35,622 nucleotides of DNA from an uncultured Parafilimonas sp. GTDB taxonomy: Bacteria > Bacteroidota > Bacteroidia > Chitinophagales > Chitinophagaceae. Below the pieces are notes generated by a model. The model was not told the origin of the DNA, did no database searches, and worked only from the letters and a program-made list of their open reading frames with translations. Made by a program: the position numbers and the translations under genes. This document shows, piece after piece, positions 8,612 through 17,038 of this stretch. How positions within the stretch are numbered: position 1 is the first letter of the stretch; every line of letters begins with the position of its first letter. The stretch is from positions 1 through 35,622 of the forward strand of contig CAIRZB010000045.1 of assembly GCA_903882935.1 (NCBI GenBank), given 5' to 3'.

Positions 8612-9397
8612 ATGCATATAGCGGTACTTGGTTTGGGTGAGGCTGGCAGCCATTTTGCCAATGGCCTTGCATTATTGGGTGCAAAAGTTACCGGTTGGGA
8701 TCCCGCGCCCAACAGGGCGTTGGCAAAAGGTGTTATAATGGCGAAAAGCAATGCGGCAGCAGCACAAGGTGCAGACATCATATTAAGTGTTAATCTTTCA
8801 TCAGCATCAGAAGGCATAGCCACTGAAGTGCAGCCGGTATTAACACCTGCACAGATATATGTGGAGATGAATACATCTTCACCACAACAAAAAAACCGGG
8901 TTTACAACATCCTGCGGCCATCAGGCGTACAGTTTGTAGACCTCGCCATCATGGCGCCGGTGCCGCCCAAAGGCATTCATACCCCTTTTTTAGCTTCGGG
9001 CCCCGGCGCATTTTTACTACAGCAAAATTTTTTACAGCTTGGCATAGCGGTGCAGGTGCTGGGCGAAGCTGTTGGTGATGCCTCAATGCGCAAACTACTG
9101 CGGTCCATCGTGTACAAAGGCGTAGCGGCGGTTATATGCGAAGCCTTGGAAGCCGGCAGGGCCTTTGGCCTGGAAAGCTACATCAGGGACCAGATAAGTT
9201 CTGTGGTAGGCGGCAACGATTCGCTGATTGACCGTTTTGAACAAGGCAGCCACGAACATGCAGCGCGGCGGATACACGAAATGGAAGCGGTTGTACATAT
9301 GCTAAAAGAAAAAGGGATCGAGCCGCTGATGGCCGCAGCTGCTAAGGATAACTTGGCGAAAATTCAACAGAACAACGAAAAAACGATACTTCAGTAA
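8612..9397 (+). CDS. NAD(P)-dependent dehydrogenase, 6-phosphogluconate dehydrogenase-like with DUF1932
   Basis: A 261-residue protein with a Rossmann dinucleotide fold at the start (GLGEAGSHFA, GxGxxG at residues 7-12) and a helical C-terminal half of the DUF1932 type. The segment around LRSIVYKGVAAVICEALEAG holds the lysine expected at the beta-hydroxyacid dehydrogenase active site. It sits tightly between the aldolase and the tautomerase genes, so it very likely acts in the same pathway. The standard gallate route through 4-oxalomesaconate needs no redox step. Possible jobs are oxidation of a ring-cleavage semialdehyde if protocatechuate-like substrates are also used, or recycling of a side product. 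No specific reaction can be assigned from sequence. Confidence 0.78.
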   Translation: MHIAVLGLGEAGSHFANGLALLGAKVTGWDPAPNRALAKGVIMAKSNAAAAQGADIILSVNLSSASEGIATEVQPVLTPAQIYVEMNTSSPQQKNRVYNILRPSGVQFVDLAIMAPVPPKGIHTPFLASGPGAFLLQQNFLQLGIAVQVLGEAVGDASMRKLLRSIVYKGVAAVICEALEAGRAFGLESYIRDQISSVVGGNDSLIDRFEQGSHEHAARRIHEMEAVVHMLKEKGIEPLMAAAAKDNLAKIQQNNEKTILQ

Positions 9398-9412
9398 TAA
9401 ACAGGGCAAGCT

Positions 9413-10498
9413 ATGCAGTTACCTATCCCATATATGCATTTCCGCGGCGGTAGTTCCAAAGCCTTGTTTTTCAATGCTGCCGACCTGCCTTCTAATGAAC
9501 GGCAGCGCAATAAAATGGTATTGGCAGCCATGGAAGGACTAGGCCTTGGTGATGCACGCCAGATTGATGGCCTTGGCGGAGGAACTTCGTTAACAAGCAA
9601 GGTTGCGGTTGTTAGCCTTTCTCATGAGTTAGGTATTGATATCAATTACCTGTTTTTACAGGTGGTCTTGGGCAAAGGCGTTGTCTCAGCCGCGCAAACC
9701 TGTGGCAACATATTAGCCGGGGTGGTGCCTTTTGCCATTGAGTCGGGCATGCTGCGAGCGCATTCAAGCCATACTGTGGCAAATGTTAAAATGGTAAATA
9801 CTGGCGGCATTTGTGAAGTTACTGTTGAAACTCCTGACGAGCGGGTTAATTATTCTGGGAACACGAAAGTGGATGGTGTGCCGGGAACTGCCGCCCCGGT
9901 TATTTGCAACTACCTACAAATTCAAGGGGCAACCTGCGGTGCTTTGCTGCCTACAGGCAGCGTTGTAGATGTTATTAATGGCATTGGTGTTACTTGTATT
10001 GACAACGGAATGCCCTCTGTTTTAGTGAGGGCCGCCGACCTTGGTATCACGGGTTACGAAACGCCTGCCGAACTTGATGCAGACAACACGCTCAAAAAAA
10101 CACTTGAGTCGCTCCGTTTGGCAGCAGGGCCAATGATGCACTTAGGCGATGTACTGGACCAAACAGTGCCAAAAATGTGCATCATTTCTCAACCGATGCA
10201 TGGTGGTACTATAAATACCCGTACGTTTATACCGCATGTTTGCCATGAGGCGATAGGTGTTCTTGGGGCAACTTCGGTTGCTGCAGCCTGCCTTATAGCC
10301 GGCACCATTGCATGGCAGTCCTGTGCGGCGTTGCCTGTTGGCAGTACGGTATCAGTTGAACACCCGGCGGGCGAGTTTACGGTAATGTTTGACACAGCGA
10401 TTGAGAACGGTACAATGGTTATTAAACGCTCAGGATTAGTGCGTACGGCAAGGTTGTTGAGCCGGGGCCTGGTTTACATACCCGAAGGGCGTTACTGA
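9413..10498 (+). CDS. galD: PrpF family isomerase, GalD-like 4-oxalomesaconate tautomerase
   Basis: A 361-residue PrpF-family protein, the same length as P. putida GalD. It shows the RGGSSKA motif near the N-terminus (residues 11-17; RGGTSKG in most members), the conserved GGGTSLTSKVAV strand, the cysteine-containing TCGN segment near residue 97, and the TCGALLPTG segment of the second half. PrpF proteins have a diaminopimelate-epimerase-like fold and move double bonds or protons. GalD converts the keto form of 4-oxalomesaconate, released by gallate ring opening, into the enol form used by GalB. It is the last enzyme gene of the operon. Confidence 0.85.
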   Translation: MQLPIPYMHFRGGSSKALFFNAADLPSNERQRNKMVLAAMEGLGLGDARQIDGLGGGTSLTSKVAVVSLSHELGIDINYLFLQVVLGKGVVSAAQTCGNILAGVVPFAIESGMLRAHSSHTVANVKMVNTGGICEVTVETPDERVNYSGNTKVDGVPGTAAPVICNYLQIQGATCGALLPTGSVVDVINGIGVTCIDNGMPSVLVRAADLGITGYETPAELDADNTLKKTLESLRLAAGPMMHLGDVLDQTVPKMCIISQPMHGGTINTRTFIPHVCHEAIGVLGATSVAAACLIAGTIAWQSCAALPVGSTVSVEHPAGEFTVMFDTAIENGTMVIKRSGLVRTARLLSRGLVYIPEGRY

Positions 10499-10505
10499 CA
10501 AAAGC

Positions 10506-10757
10506 GTGGATGCGCCTATATTCCTTAAAACCAATGTTGGCGGTTATTTTGCCTGCAAAACCTCGGCACCGGTAAATAACGATGCCTCTGGGCGTGCATT
10601 GCTGGATGGTTATGTGCTGGTTGTACCCGGCGCACGTGGGTGCGATGCAAAGGTTACCTATGCAGGAGGCGGCAACGCCTGCACTGGACGGGCGTTTGTG
10701 CCAAATATGGCGACGGCTTTTGTTGGTCAACTACTAGTAACACTGCAAAAAGTGTAA
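10506..10757 (+). CDS. Small hypothetical protein at the end of the aromatic operon
   Basis: An 83-residue frame with a GTG start 7 bp after the tautomerase stop and no visible Shine-Dalgarno sequence. The product is rich in Gly, Ala and Val and has three cysteines, each beside a small residue (ACKT, GCDA, ACTG). No family is recognised. The tight spacing favours a real operon member. It could also be the decayed remnant of a longer gene, since the frame is open upstream to 10461 without an ATG. The operon terminator lies 170 bp downstream. Confidence 0.4.
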   Translation: MDAPIFLKTNVGGYFACKTSAPVNNDASGRALLDGYVLVVPGARGCDAKVTYAGGGNACTGRAFVPNMATAFVGQLLVTLQKV

Positions 10758-10924
10758 AAGAAGATGTGCTTAGTATAAAAACACCCTTTGGTAAATAACC
10801 AAATGCCAGTTTCTGGTTACATGCTCGTTGTTTAAACGGGCAAATTGGTAGGCGAGCCATCGGTTACCGGGGGGCGCGGCAAATAAATTATTTTCAATTG
10901 CCCAAGGTAACCAAACGTCTGTAT

Positions 10925-10956
10925 GGCGGTGTTTCGGCACTGCCTTTTTGTTTTTT
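10925..10956 (+). terminator. Rho-independent terminator of the aromatic operon
   Basis: A 7-bp stem (10925-10931 with 10938-10944, one G-U pair, 6-nt loop) is followed directly by a T-rich tract, TTTTTGTTTTTT. The remainder of the gap 10758-11098 shows only a weak TTTGGT/ACCAAA inverted repeat near 10788 and no convincing ORF. Confidence 0.75.
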
Positions 10957-11098
10957 AGGCGCTACTTTTCAAAACACGTGTTGATTTATGGAGCGAGTTT
11001 TTTAATTATTTATTATATATGGCCATTTCGCCTATTATTACTGCGCGTACATAACATTTCATTTACTATTTTTATCTGCTTATTTAAAAAGTTGTAGT

Positions 11099-12295
11099 AT
11101 GGTACCGTCAATGCGCAGTTGGTTCAATAAAAATTTTACGGAGGAGAAATACCAGGCTTACCTGCACGACCTTAACACCCCGCACCCCGGCGCGCTTGAT
11201 TTTAGGGTGGCGGAAACCCCTGTGTTTGTGGATAAAGCATTTACTGGTAAAATGCTTTCGGCCTGTGAAAGTATTGTGGATGTTATAACCCAGTACAATT
11301 TTAAACAGCTTACCTCCCACGCCATACCCGATGAGGTGAGGGTGCCCAACGAAAACAGCCACAGCCATTTTATAGCCTTCGACTTTGGTATTTGCGAGGA
11401 TGAAGAGGGCCAACTGGTGCCCAAGCTTATTGAAATGCAGGGCTTTCCCACGCTGTTTGCCTTCCAGGCTTTTCAGCCCGAAGTTGCCGAAAAACATTTT
11501 ACGTTACCGGCCGGTTACAGCTCGTACCTTAACGGCTTTAACAAACAAACCTATCTGCAATTACTTAAAGATATTATTGTGGCAGGCCATGCGCCGGAAA
11601 ATGTGGTGCTGCTGGAGATTTTGCCGCACAAACAAAAAACAAGGATAGACTTTTATTTTACCGAAGATTATCTGGGCATACCCATTGTGGACCTTGCCGA
11701 TGTTATTAAGGAAGGCCGAAAACTGTACTACGAAAAAGATGGCCGGACAATAGAAATTAAACGCGTTTACAACCGAATTATTTTTGACGACCTGCAACAG
11801 CAGAATGTAGTATTACAAGAAAAAGGGAGAATACTTTTTGAGGACCTTGACGTTGAATGGGCCCCGCACCCGAACTGGTTTTACCGCATCAGCAAGTTTA
11901 CGCTGCCCTACCTTGACCACCCCTGCATACCAGAAACGAAATTTTTGAGTGATTTAAAGGTAATACCTACCGATTTAGAGAATTTCGTGTTAAAGCCGCT
12001 TTTTTCATTCTCGGGCCAAGGCGTGGTGATTGATGTTACCCTTGCTGATATTGAAGCTGTGAAAGACCGCCATAATTGGATATTGCAACGTAAAGTAAAA
12101 TACGCCGATGTTATTAAAACCCTCGATGGGCCTGCCAAAGCCGAAATAAGGGTTTTCTATTTTTGGAAGGACGGCGATGCCCGCCCCATAGCCACCCAAA
12201 ACCTCGCCCGCCTTAGCAAAGGCAAAATGATAGGCGTACGATACAACAAGGATAAAGAATGGGTGGGTGGCACGCTGGCGTATTTTGAAAAATAG
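11099..12295 (+). CDS. ATP-grasp-like protein of unknown function
   Basis: A 398-residue cytoplasmic protein without signal or membrane segments. The C-terminal third looks like an ATP-grasp nucleotide-binding region: FVLKPLFSFSGQGVVI resembles the lysine-bearing and glycine-rich loop, WILQRKVKYADV the adenine-contacting strand, and AEIRVFYFWKDG...NLARLSKG the metal-binding end. It resembles uncharacterised Bacteroidota proteins and, distantly, carboxylate-amine ligases; the substrate is unknown. It has its own roughly 340-bp upstream region and is not closely linked to the next gene. MRSWFNK, four codons in, is an equally plausible start. Confidence 0.6.
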   Translation: MVPSMRSWFNKNFTEEKYQAYLHDLNTPHPGALDFRVAETPVFVDKAFTGKMLSACESIVDVITQYNFKQLTSHAIPDEVRVPNENSHSHFIAFDFGICEDEEGQLVPKLIEMQGFPTLFAFQAFQPEVAEKHFTLPAGYSSYLNGFNKQTYLQLLKDIIVAGHAPENVVLLEILPHKQKTRIDFYFTEDYLGIPIVDLADVIKEGRKLYYEKDGRTIEIKRVYNRIIFDDLQQQNVVLQEKGRILFEDLDVEWAPHPNWFYRISKFTLPYLDHPCIPETKFLSDLKVIPTDLENFVLKPLFSFSGQGVVIDVTLADIEAVKDRHNWILQRKVKYADVIKTLDGPAKAEIRVFYFWKDGDARPIATQNLARLSKGKMIGVRYNKDKEWVGGTLAYFEK

Positions 12296-12450
12296 CGGGT
12301 TTAAAAAAGGCCTATTACATTTAACCACAATGGGTATATAATTAACAGGGTCAGTTGGCGTTGCATATATCATGAAGGGGAGGTGCTACGGTAAGTTTAT
12401 AAAAAGTACATTAGCGCGGCAATTAAGTATAAATTTTTGTAAGTATGTTG

Positions 12451-13614
12451 ATGGAGCAAACGATGCGTTGGTTTGGGCCGGAAGACCCGGTTAATTTACA
12501 GGATATACGCCAGGCGGGTTGTACGGGTGTTGTAACAGCGTTGCACCATGTGCCGGTGGGAGAAATATGGAGCATTGAAGAGGTAAGTAAAAGAAAAGCA
12601 GCGATAGAGGCCGCAGGACTTACATGGACGGTAATTGAAAGCCTGCCCGTGCACGAGGACATAAAAAAGCAAACGGGCGATTACCTGCTGTTTATTGAAA
12701 ATTATAAGCAAAGTCTGCATAACGTTGCTGCCTGCGGCCTAAAAGTAGTTACGTACAATTTTATGCCTATTCTTGATTGGATGCGAACCGACCTTGCCTA
12801 CCCCACGGCCGACGGAAGTAGGGCGTTGCGGTTTGAAAAATCGGCGTTTATTGCGTTAGACCTTTTTATACTTAAAAGGCCTGGCAGCGAAAAAGATTAT
12901 ACGCAACATGAGATAGCCAAGGCGCGCGAACGTTTTGCAGCATTAACCCCGCTGGAAAAAGAAACGCTGTATAATAATGCCTTGATGGGATTGCCCGGAA
13001 GCGAGGAGCGTTTTACAGAAGCGCAAATATTGGCTGCCCTAAAAACATACAGCGGCATCGATGCAGCAAAGCTAAAACAGCACCTATTCTATTTTTTACA
13101 ACAAGTGGTTCCCGTAGCCGAGGCTGAGGGGCTTAAAATGGCCATCCACCCGGATGACCCCCCGCTCCCTATACTTGGCCTGCCACGGATTGTAAGCACC
13201 GAGCAAGATGCCTTGGAATTAATTAACGCTGCCCCAAGCCCTGCCAACGGTTTGTGTTTTTGCACAGGCTCGTATGGTGTTAGGCCCGATAATGATTTGC
13301 CGGGTATGGTACAGCGGTTTGGCGAATACATTCATTTTTTGCACCTGCGGAGTACTAAACGCGATGCCGAGGGCAATTTTTTTGAAGCCGACCACTTGGA
13401 CGGTGATGTGGATATGTATGCAGTGGTGAAGGAAATTGTTCTGTTGATGAAAAAGCGCGGCGTTCGGATACCCATGCGGCCAGACCATGGCCACCAGATG
13501 CTGGATGACTTGCATAAAACAACCCAACCCGGCTACAGTGCCATTGGCAGGCTGCGTGGATTGGCGGAATTGCGTGGATTGGAGTTGGGCATCAGCAGGG
13601 GATTGGGGGCGTGA
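12451..13614 (+). CDS. uxuA: Mannonate dehydratase
   Basis: About 387 residues when started at [10 protein letters not shown], which matches the usual UxuA beginning (MEQTWRWYGP in E. coli); an upstream in-frame start at 12445 adds two residues. Conserved segments include [20 protein letters not shown], the metal-site stretches MAIHPDDPP and [16 protein letters not shown], and [10 protein letters not shown] near the end. The enzyme dehydrates D-mannonate to 2-keto-3-deoxygluconate in glucuronate catabolism and uses Fe2+ or Mn2+. It is followed by the hexuronate transporter gene, so uptake and breakdown are co-encoded. Confidence 0.95.
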   Translation: MEQTMRWFGPEDPVNLQDIRQAGCTGVVTALHHVPVGEIWSIEEVSKRKAAIEAAGLTWTVIESLPVHEDIKKQTGDYLLFIENYKQSLHNVAACGLKVVTYNFMPILDWMRTDLAYPTADGSRALRFEKSAFIALDLFILKRPGSEKDYTQHEIAKARERFAALTPLEKETLYNNALMGLPGSEERFTEAQILAALKTYSGIDAAKLKQHLFYFLQQVVPVAEAEGLKMAIHPDDPPLPILGLPRIVSTEQDALELINAAPSPANGLCFCTGSYGVRPDNDLPGMVQRFGEYIHFLHLRSTKRDAEGNFFEADHLDGDVDMYAVVKEIVLLMKKRGVRIPMRPDHGHQMLDDLHKTTQPGYSAIGRLRGLAELRGLELGISRGLGA

Positions 13615-13631
13615 AACGTGAATCGTGAATT
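13611..13631 (+). repeat. Three 7-bp tandem repeat units at the uxuA/exuT junction
   Basis: Three consecutive 7-bp units begin with GTGAA (13611, 13618, 13625) and differ only in their last two bases. The first unit overlaps the uxuA stop codon. The array ends 16 bp before the exuT ATG. Confidence 0.7.
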
Positions 13632-13647
13632 GAAAAATATTTTCGCT

Positions 13648-14937
13648 ATGGCCAATGAAAAATCAACAAGTTACAGGTGGGTAGTGGTTACACTACTTTT
13701 CTTCGCCACCACCATTAATTATATCGACAGGCAGATTATCGGTCTGCTGAAAGACTATTTGGCAAAAGACTTTAACTGGACGGAATCAGATTACAGCAAT
13801 ATTGTAATTTGGTTTAACGTGGCATACGCAATGGGCAATGTATTGTTTGGCATTGTGGTTGACAGGGTTGGCTCCAAGATTGGCTATGCTGCCTCCATTG
13901 TTTTTTGGAGCCTAGCAGCGGCTGCCCACTCTTTGGTTAAAAGCACGGGTGGTTTTGTTGGTGCGCGTATAGGCCTTGGTTTGGGGGAGGGTGGTAATTT
14001 TCCCTCGGCAATACGCTGTGTTACCGAATGGTTCCCCAAAAAGCAGCGGGCTTTTGCAACCGGTATTTTCAACAGTGGCACCAATATAGCAGCAGTTATT
14101 AGTCCTGGTGTTATTTACTTTATATACCATAGCTATGGCTGGCGTACAGCGTTTTTTTTAACAGGTATCATCGGGTTTGTTTGGCTGGTTTTTTGGCTGG
14201 TTTTTTACGAAGTGCCTGCCCGCCAAAAAAGGATTAATCAGGCTGAATTTGATTACATACACAGCGGCGATGCCGACGAGGAAAAAGAAAGTGGCCCCAA
14301 CAAATTAACCTGGGGCCGCCTGCTGGGTGTGCGCCAAACATGGGCATTTATTATAGGCAAGTTTTTTACCGACCCCGTTTGGTGGTTTTACCTTTTTTGG
14401 ATACCCAGCTACTTTAACACTACCTATAAAATTGACCTCAAAAGCTCTTGGGTGTATGTGTCAACCATTTACTTTGTTGCCACATTTGGCAGCGTGTTTG
14501 GCGGCTACTTGTCGGGCTGGTTTATGAAACAAGGTTGGCCTGTTTACAAGGCCAGAAAAACAGCCATGTTTTTGTATGCTTTATGCGTGCTGCCTGTTTT
14601 TTTTATACAAAATACCAGCAACCCATGGTCGGCAGTTTGTTTGGTTAGCTTGGCTGCTGCGGCCCATCAAGCGTGGAGTGCCAATATATTCACCACTGCA
14701 TCGGATATGTTCCCCAAAAAAGCCATCAGTTCGGTCATTGGCCTCGGCAACATGGCCGGTGCCATGGGCAACATCCTATTCCCAATGCTTATAGGTAGTA
14801 TATTAGACCATTTTAAGGTACTTGGCAAAATTACCGCAGGGTACAATATTATCTTTGTTATTTGCAGTTGTGCCTATGTGCTGGCTTGGCTTTTGATGCA
14901 TTTGCTTTCTCCTACAATGAAGAGGGTGGTGGCGTAG
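13648..14937 (+). CDS. exuT: MFS hexuronate transporter (ExuT-like, ACS family)
   Basis: About 429 residues and 12 membrane helices. I chose the ATG at 13648 because the protein then starts MANEKSTSYRWVVV, a typical ExuT N-terminus; the in-frame GTG at 13618 adds ten residues and lies inside a heptamer repeat. Family marks are TINYIDRQIIGLL in helix 1, GNVLFGIVVDRVGSK as motif A, and GLGEGGNFPSAIRCVTEWFPKKQRAFATGIFNSG in helices 4-5. It should import glucuronate or galacturonate by proton symport. Placement after uxuA supports glucuronate or mannonate catabolism. Confidence 0.9.
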   Translation: MANEKSTSYRWVVVTLLFFATTINYIDRQIIGLLKDYLAKDFNWTESDYSNIVIWFNVAYAMGNVLFGIVVDRVGSKIGYAASIVFWSLAAAAHSLVKSTGGFVGARIGLGLGEGGNFPSAIRCVTEWFPKKQRAFATGIFNSGTNIAAVISPGVIYFIYHSYGWRTAFFLTGIIGFVWLVFWLVFYEVPARQKRINQAEFDYIHSGDADEEKESGPNKLTWGRLLGVRQTWAFIIGKFFTDPVWWFYLFWIPSYFNTTYKIDLKSSWVYVSTIYFVATFGSVFGGYLSGWFMKQGWPVYKARKTAMFLYALCVLPVFFIQNTSNPWSAVCLVSLAAAAHQAWSANIFTTASDMFPKKAISSVIGLGNMAGAMGNILFPMLIGSILDHFKVLGKITAGYNIIFVICSCAYVLAWLLMHLLSPTMKRVVA

Positions 14938-15050
14938 TTTGGCTTAGACAAACCAAGGCACTTTCAAATAGGCCTTATGTTGGGCTAAATAAAAGGCGAT
15001 AGTTGCGTTGCTAACGCGCTTATTGCCGTTTCTTATTTCCGATGGGCCAA

Positions 15051-15794
15051 TTACACCAATGGCGGCAATTCAGCAAAATGGTAGGGCTCAACCGGGTTGG
15101 GTACGGTTTTAAAGTTTTTTTGTATGGTTTGTGCGGCCATCCCTTCCGCCGGGTATTGAAAGCCTGCTATCTCTTTTATGCGCTGCTCGTCAATATTGCC
15201 GAGTATCCATTCATGGGCAAGGTCTTCCGTTAGTATGGTAGGCATGCGCTTTTTAATGTTGTGTACCTTTTCCATCAGGCTGTTTGCTTTTGTGGTTACT
15301 ATGGCAAAGGTGTCTATGGTTTCACCCGTACTCTTGTCAACCCAAGGCTGCCAAATGCCGGCCATGTAAAAGTATTCGTGGCCCGGCAACGATATTAAAT
15401 AGGGGTATGCATTTTCTTTTTTGGCCCCCACCGGCTTAAAATGCCGCCACTCATAAAACCAGGAGGCTATTACCAGGCAGCGCCGTTCCAAAGCCGCCTC
15501 CCTAAACATTTTACTGTCAAGTAATTTTTCGCTGGTGGCGTTTAGCCAAGGTATACCTTGTTTTCGCGTTTCTCTTAATTGGGCCTCGTCTTTTATCCAC
15601 CAAGGTATAAACTCCCAATGCATTTTTCGTATTTCAATGTCGTTCGCGCCATTGGCGGTAACCACCTGCCAGTCGCCATAGCTAAACCCGCTTACCAACG
15701 CGTCCATTGCCGCCAGGGTACCCAATTCTTTTTCAAGTTGTTTTAGCCTAATAAACTGGTCTATTGTTACTCTATAGCCCATAAAGTTGCACAT
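15051..15794 (-). CDS. SRAP (HMCES/YedK-like) DNA-abasic-site shield protein
   Basis: About 247 residues from the ATG at 15794; this start puts the catalytic cysteine at position 2 (MCNFMG) after Met removal, as the family requires. Other marks are WFYEWRHF, with the glutamate of the active site, and TTKANSLMEKVHNIKKRMP followed by the ILT strand. SRAP proteins form a thiazolidine crosslink with abasic sites in single-stranded DNA and protect them during replication. The canonical CGR start is CNF here. The frame continues 14 codons upstream (to 15836) but that would block the cysteine. The 3' end converges on exuT, with 113 bp between them. Confidence 0.88.
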   Translation of the reverse strand: MCNFMGYRVTIDQFIRLKQLEKELGTLAAMDALVSGFSYGDWQVVTANGANDIEIRKMHWEFIPWWIKDEAQLRETRKQGIPWLNATSEKLLDSKMFREAALERRCLVIASWFYEWRHFKPVGAKKENAYPYLISLPGHEYFYMAGIWQPWVDKSTGETIDTFAIVTTKANSLMEKVHNIKKRMPTILTEDLAHEWILGNIDEQRIKEIAGFQYPAEGMAAQTIQKNFKTVPNPVEPYHFAELPPLV

Positions 15795-16019
15795 AGGGGT
15801 ACTTTTTTGGTTGGTTCGTATGTTGGCAAGGTACAAAAAAGCCCCTTGTAATGCGCTTACGTGGTCAACAATGCAGGGAAGCCCTTTTTTCAGAAATTAG
15901 TATTGGCGGGTGGTAGCAACAAAAAAACCGGCTTTGTAAATTACCTAACCAAACGGATGCAAAGCTTTTTACGCTTAAAAGAATAATAACCCGCCGGCCG
16001 GCTTATAAGCCATTACAAG

Positions 16020-16050
16020 TTGCAGGCTATGTTACTTTATGTTATTTTCG
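16020..16050 (+). promoter_or_regulatory. Putative promoter of aguBA
   Basis: TTG at 16020-16022 and TATTTTCG at 16043-16050, 20 bp apart, fit the Bacteroidota -33/-7 pattern with one mismatch in the -7. The coding start is at 16070. Confidence 0.45.
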
Positions 16051-16069
16051 CACCCTTAATTTTTTACGA

Positions 16070-16945
16070 ATGTCAAAAGTGAAAATTGGGTTGGTGCAAA
16101 TGGCCTGCACGGCTGATAAGCACGCTAATGTAAATAAAGCCGTCGCCGAGGTGCGTGTGGCTGCCGCAAAAGGCGCACAAATTGTGTGTTTGCAGGAGTT
16201 GTTTACCTCCCTGTACTTCTGCGATGTGGAAGATTACGAGAACTTTAAACTGGCAGAGGCTATTCCTGGTGCCACCACTGACACGCTAGGTGCGTTGGCA
16301 AAGGAACTGGGTGTTGTTATCATAGCCTCGCTGTTTGAAAAACGAACCCATGGTATTTACCACAACACCACGGCGGTGTTGGATGCAGACGGCGCCTACT
16401 TGGGCAAATACCGTAAAATGCACATACCCGACGACCCCGCTTTTTACGAAAAATTCTATTTTACCCCCGGCGATTTGGGTTACAAAACTTTTAAAACAAG
16501 GTTTGCCACGATAGGCATTCTTATTTGTTGGGACCAGTGGTACCCCGAGGCAGCGCGCATAACAGCACTGATGGGAGCGGAAATACTGTTTTACCCAACG
16601 GCCATCGGCTGGGCCACCCACCAGGATGAACATACCAACAACGAGCAATACAATGCTTGGCAAACCATACAACGCAGCCATGCTGTTGCCAATGGCGTGC
16701 ATGTGGTAAGCGTTAACCGTGTTGGTTTTGAACAGAACGGGGCCATGAAATTTTGGGGAGGTTCCTTCGTGAGCAACCCATTCGGTAACCTAATTTATAA
16801 GGCATCGCACGACGAGGAGGAAACTACGGTGGTGGAAATTGACACGGTTGAAACAGACCGTTACCGTACCCACTGGCCGTTTATGCGCGACAGGAGGATA
16901 GACTCCTACCAACCGATTACCAAACGATATATTGATGAAGATTAA
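16070..16945 (+). CDS. aguB: N-carbamoylputrescine amidase
   Basis: A 291-residue nitrilase-superfamily enzyme with the catalytic triad Glu43 (LQELF), Lys116 (YRKMHIPDD) and Cys153 (LICWDQWYPE). The sequence around MGAEILFYPTAIGW and the Gln/Glu-rich HQDEHTNNEQY stretch are typical of N-carbamoylputrescine amidases. It hydrolyses N-carbamoylputrescine to putrescine, CO2 and ammonia in the cytoplasm. The partner enzyme, agmatine deiminase, is encoded immediately downstream, so the pair converts agmatine to putrescine. Confidence 0.93.
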   Translation: MSKVKIGLVQMACTADKHANVNKAVAEVRVAAAKGAQIVCLQELFTSLYFCDVEDYENFKLAEAIPGATTDTLGALAKELGVVIIASLFEKRTHGIYHNTTAVLDADGAYLGKYRKMHIPDDPAFYEKFYFTPGDLGYKTFKTRFATIGILICWDQWYPEAARITALMGAEILFYPTAIGWATHQDEHTNNEQYNAWQTIQRSHAVANGVHVVSVNRVGFEQNGAMKFWGGSFVSNPFGNLIYKASHDEEETTVVEIDTVETDRYRTHWPFMRDRRIDSYQPITKRYIDED

Positions 16946-16949
16946 ATTG

Positions 16950-17038
16950 TGTTTATGGTGTATAGTTTCTGGTTTGTAGTGTATAAAAACTATTGATCAT
17001 GCGCTATAACATTGACTATTAACTATTGACTATGGACA
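16950..17038 (+). repeat. Degenerate heptamer tandem repeats between aguB and aguA
   Basis: Two blocks show a 7-bp period. Block one at 16950-16984 has five units of the pattern nGTTTnT (for example TGTTTAT, GGTTTGT). Block two at 17011-17038 has ATTGACT, ATTAACT, ATTGACT and ATGGACA; the aguA start codon is the first three bases of the last unit. Imperfect units link the blocks. Confidence 0.65.

Noticed and set aside
16950-17038. CRISPR-like array
   Set aside because: Units are 7 bp and contiguous, without spacers, and no cas genes are nearby.
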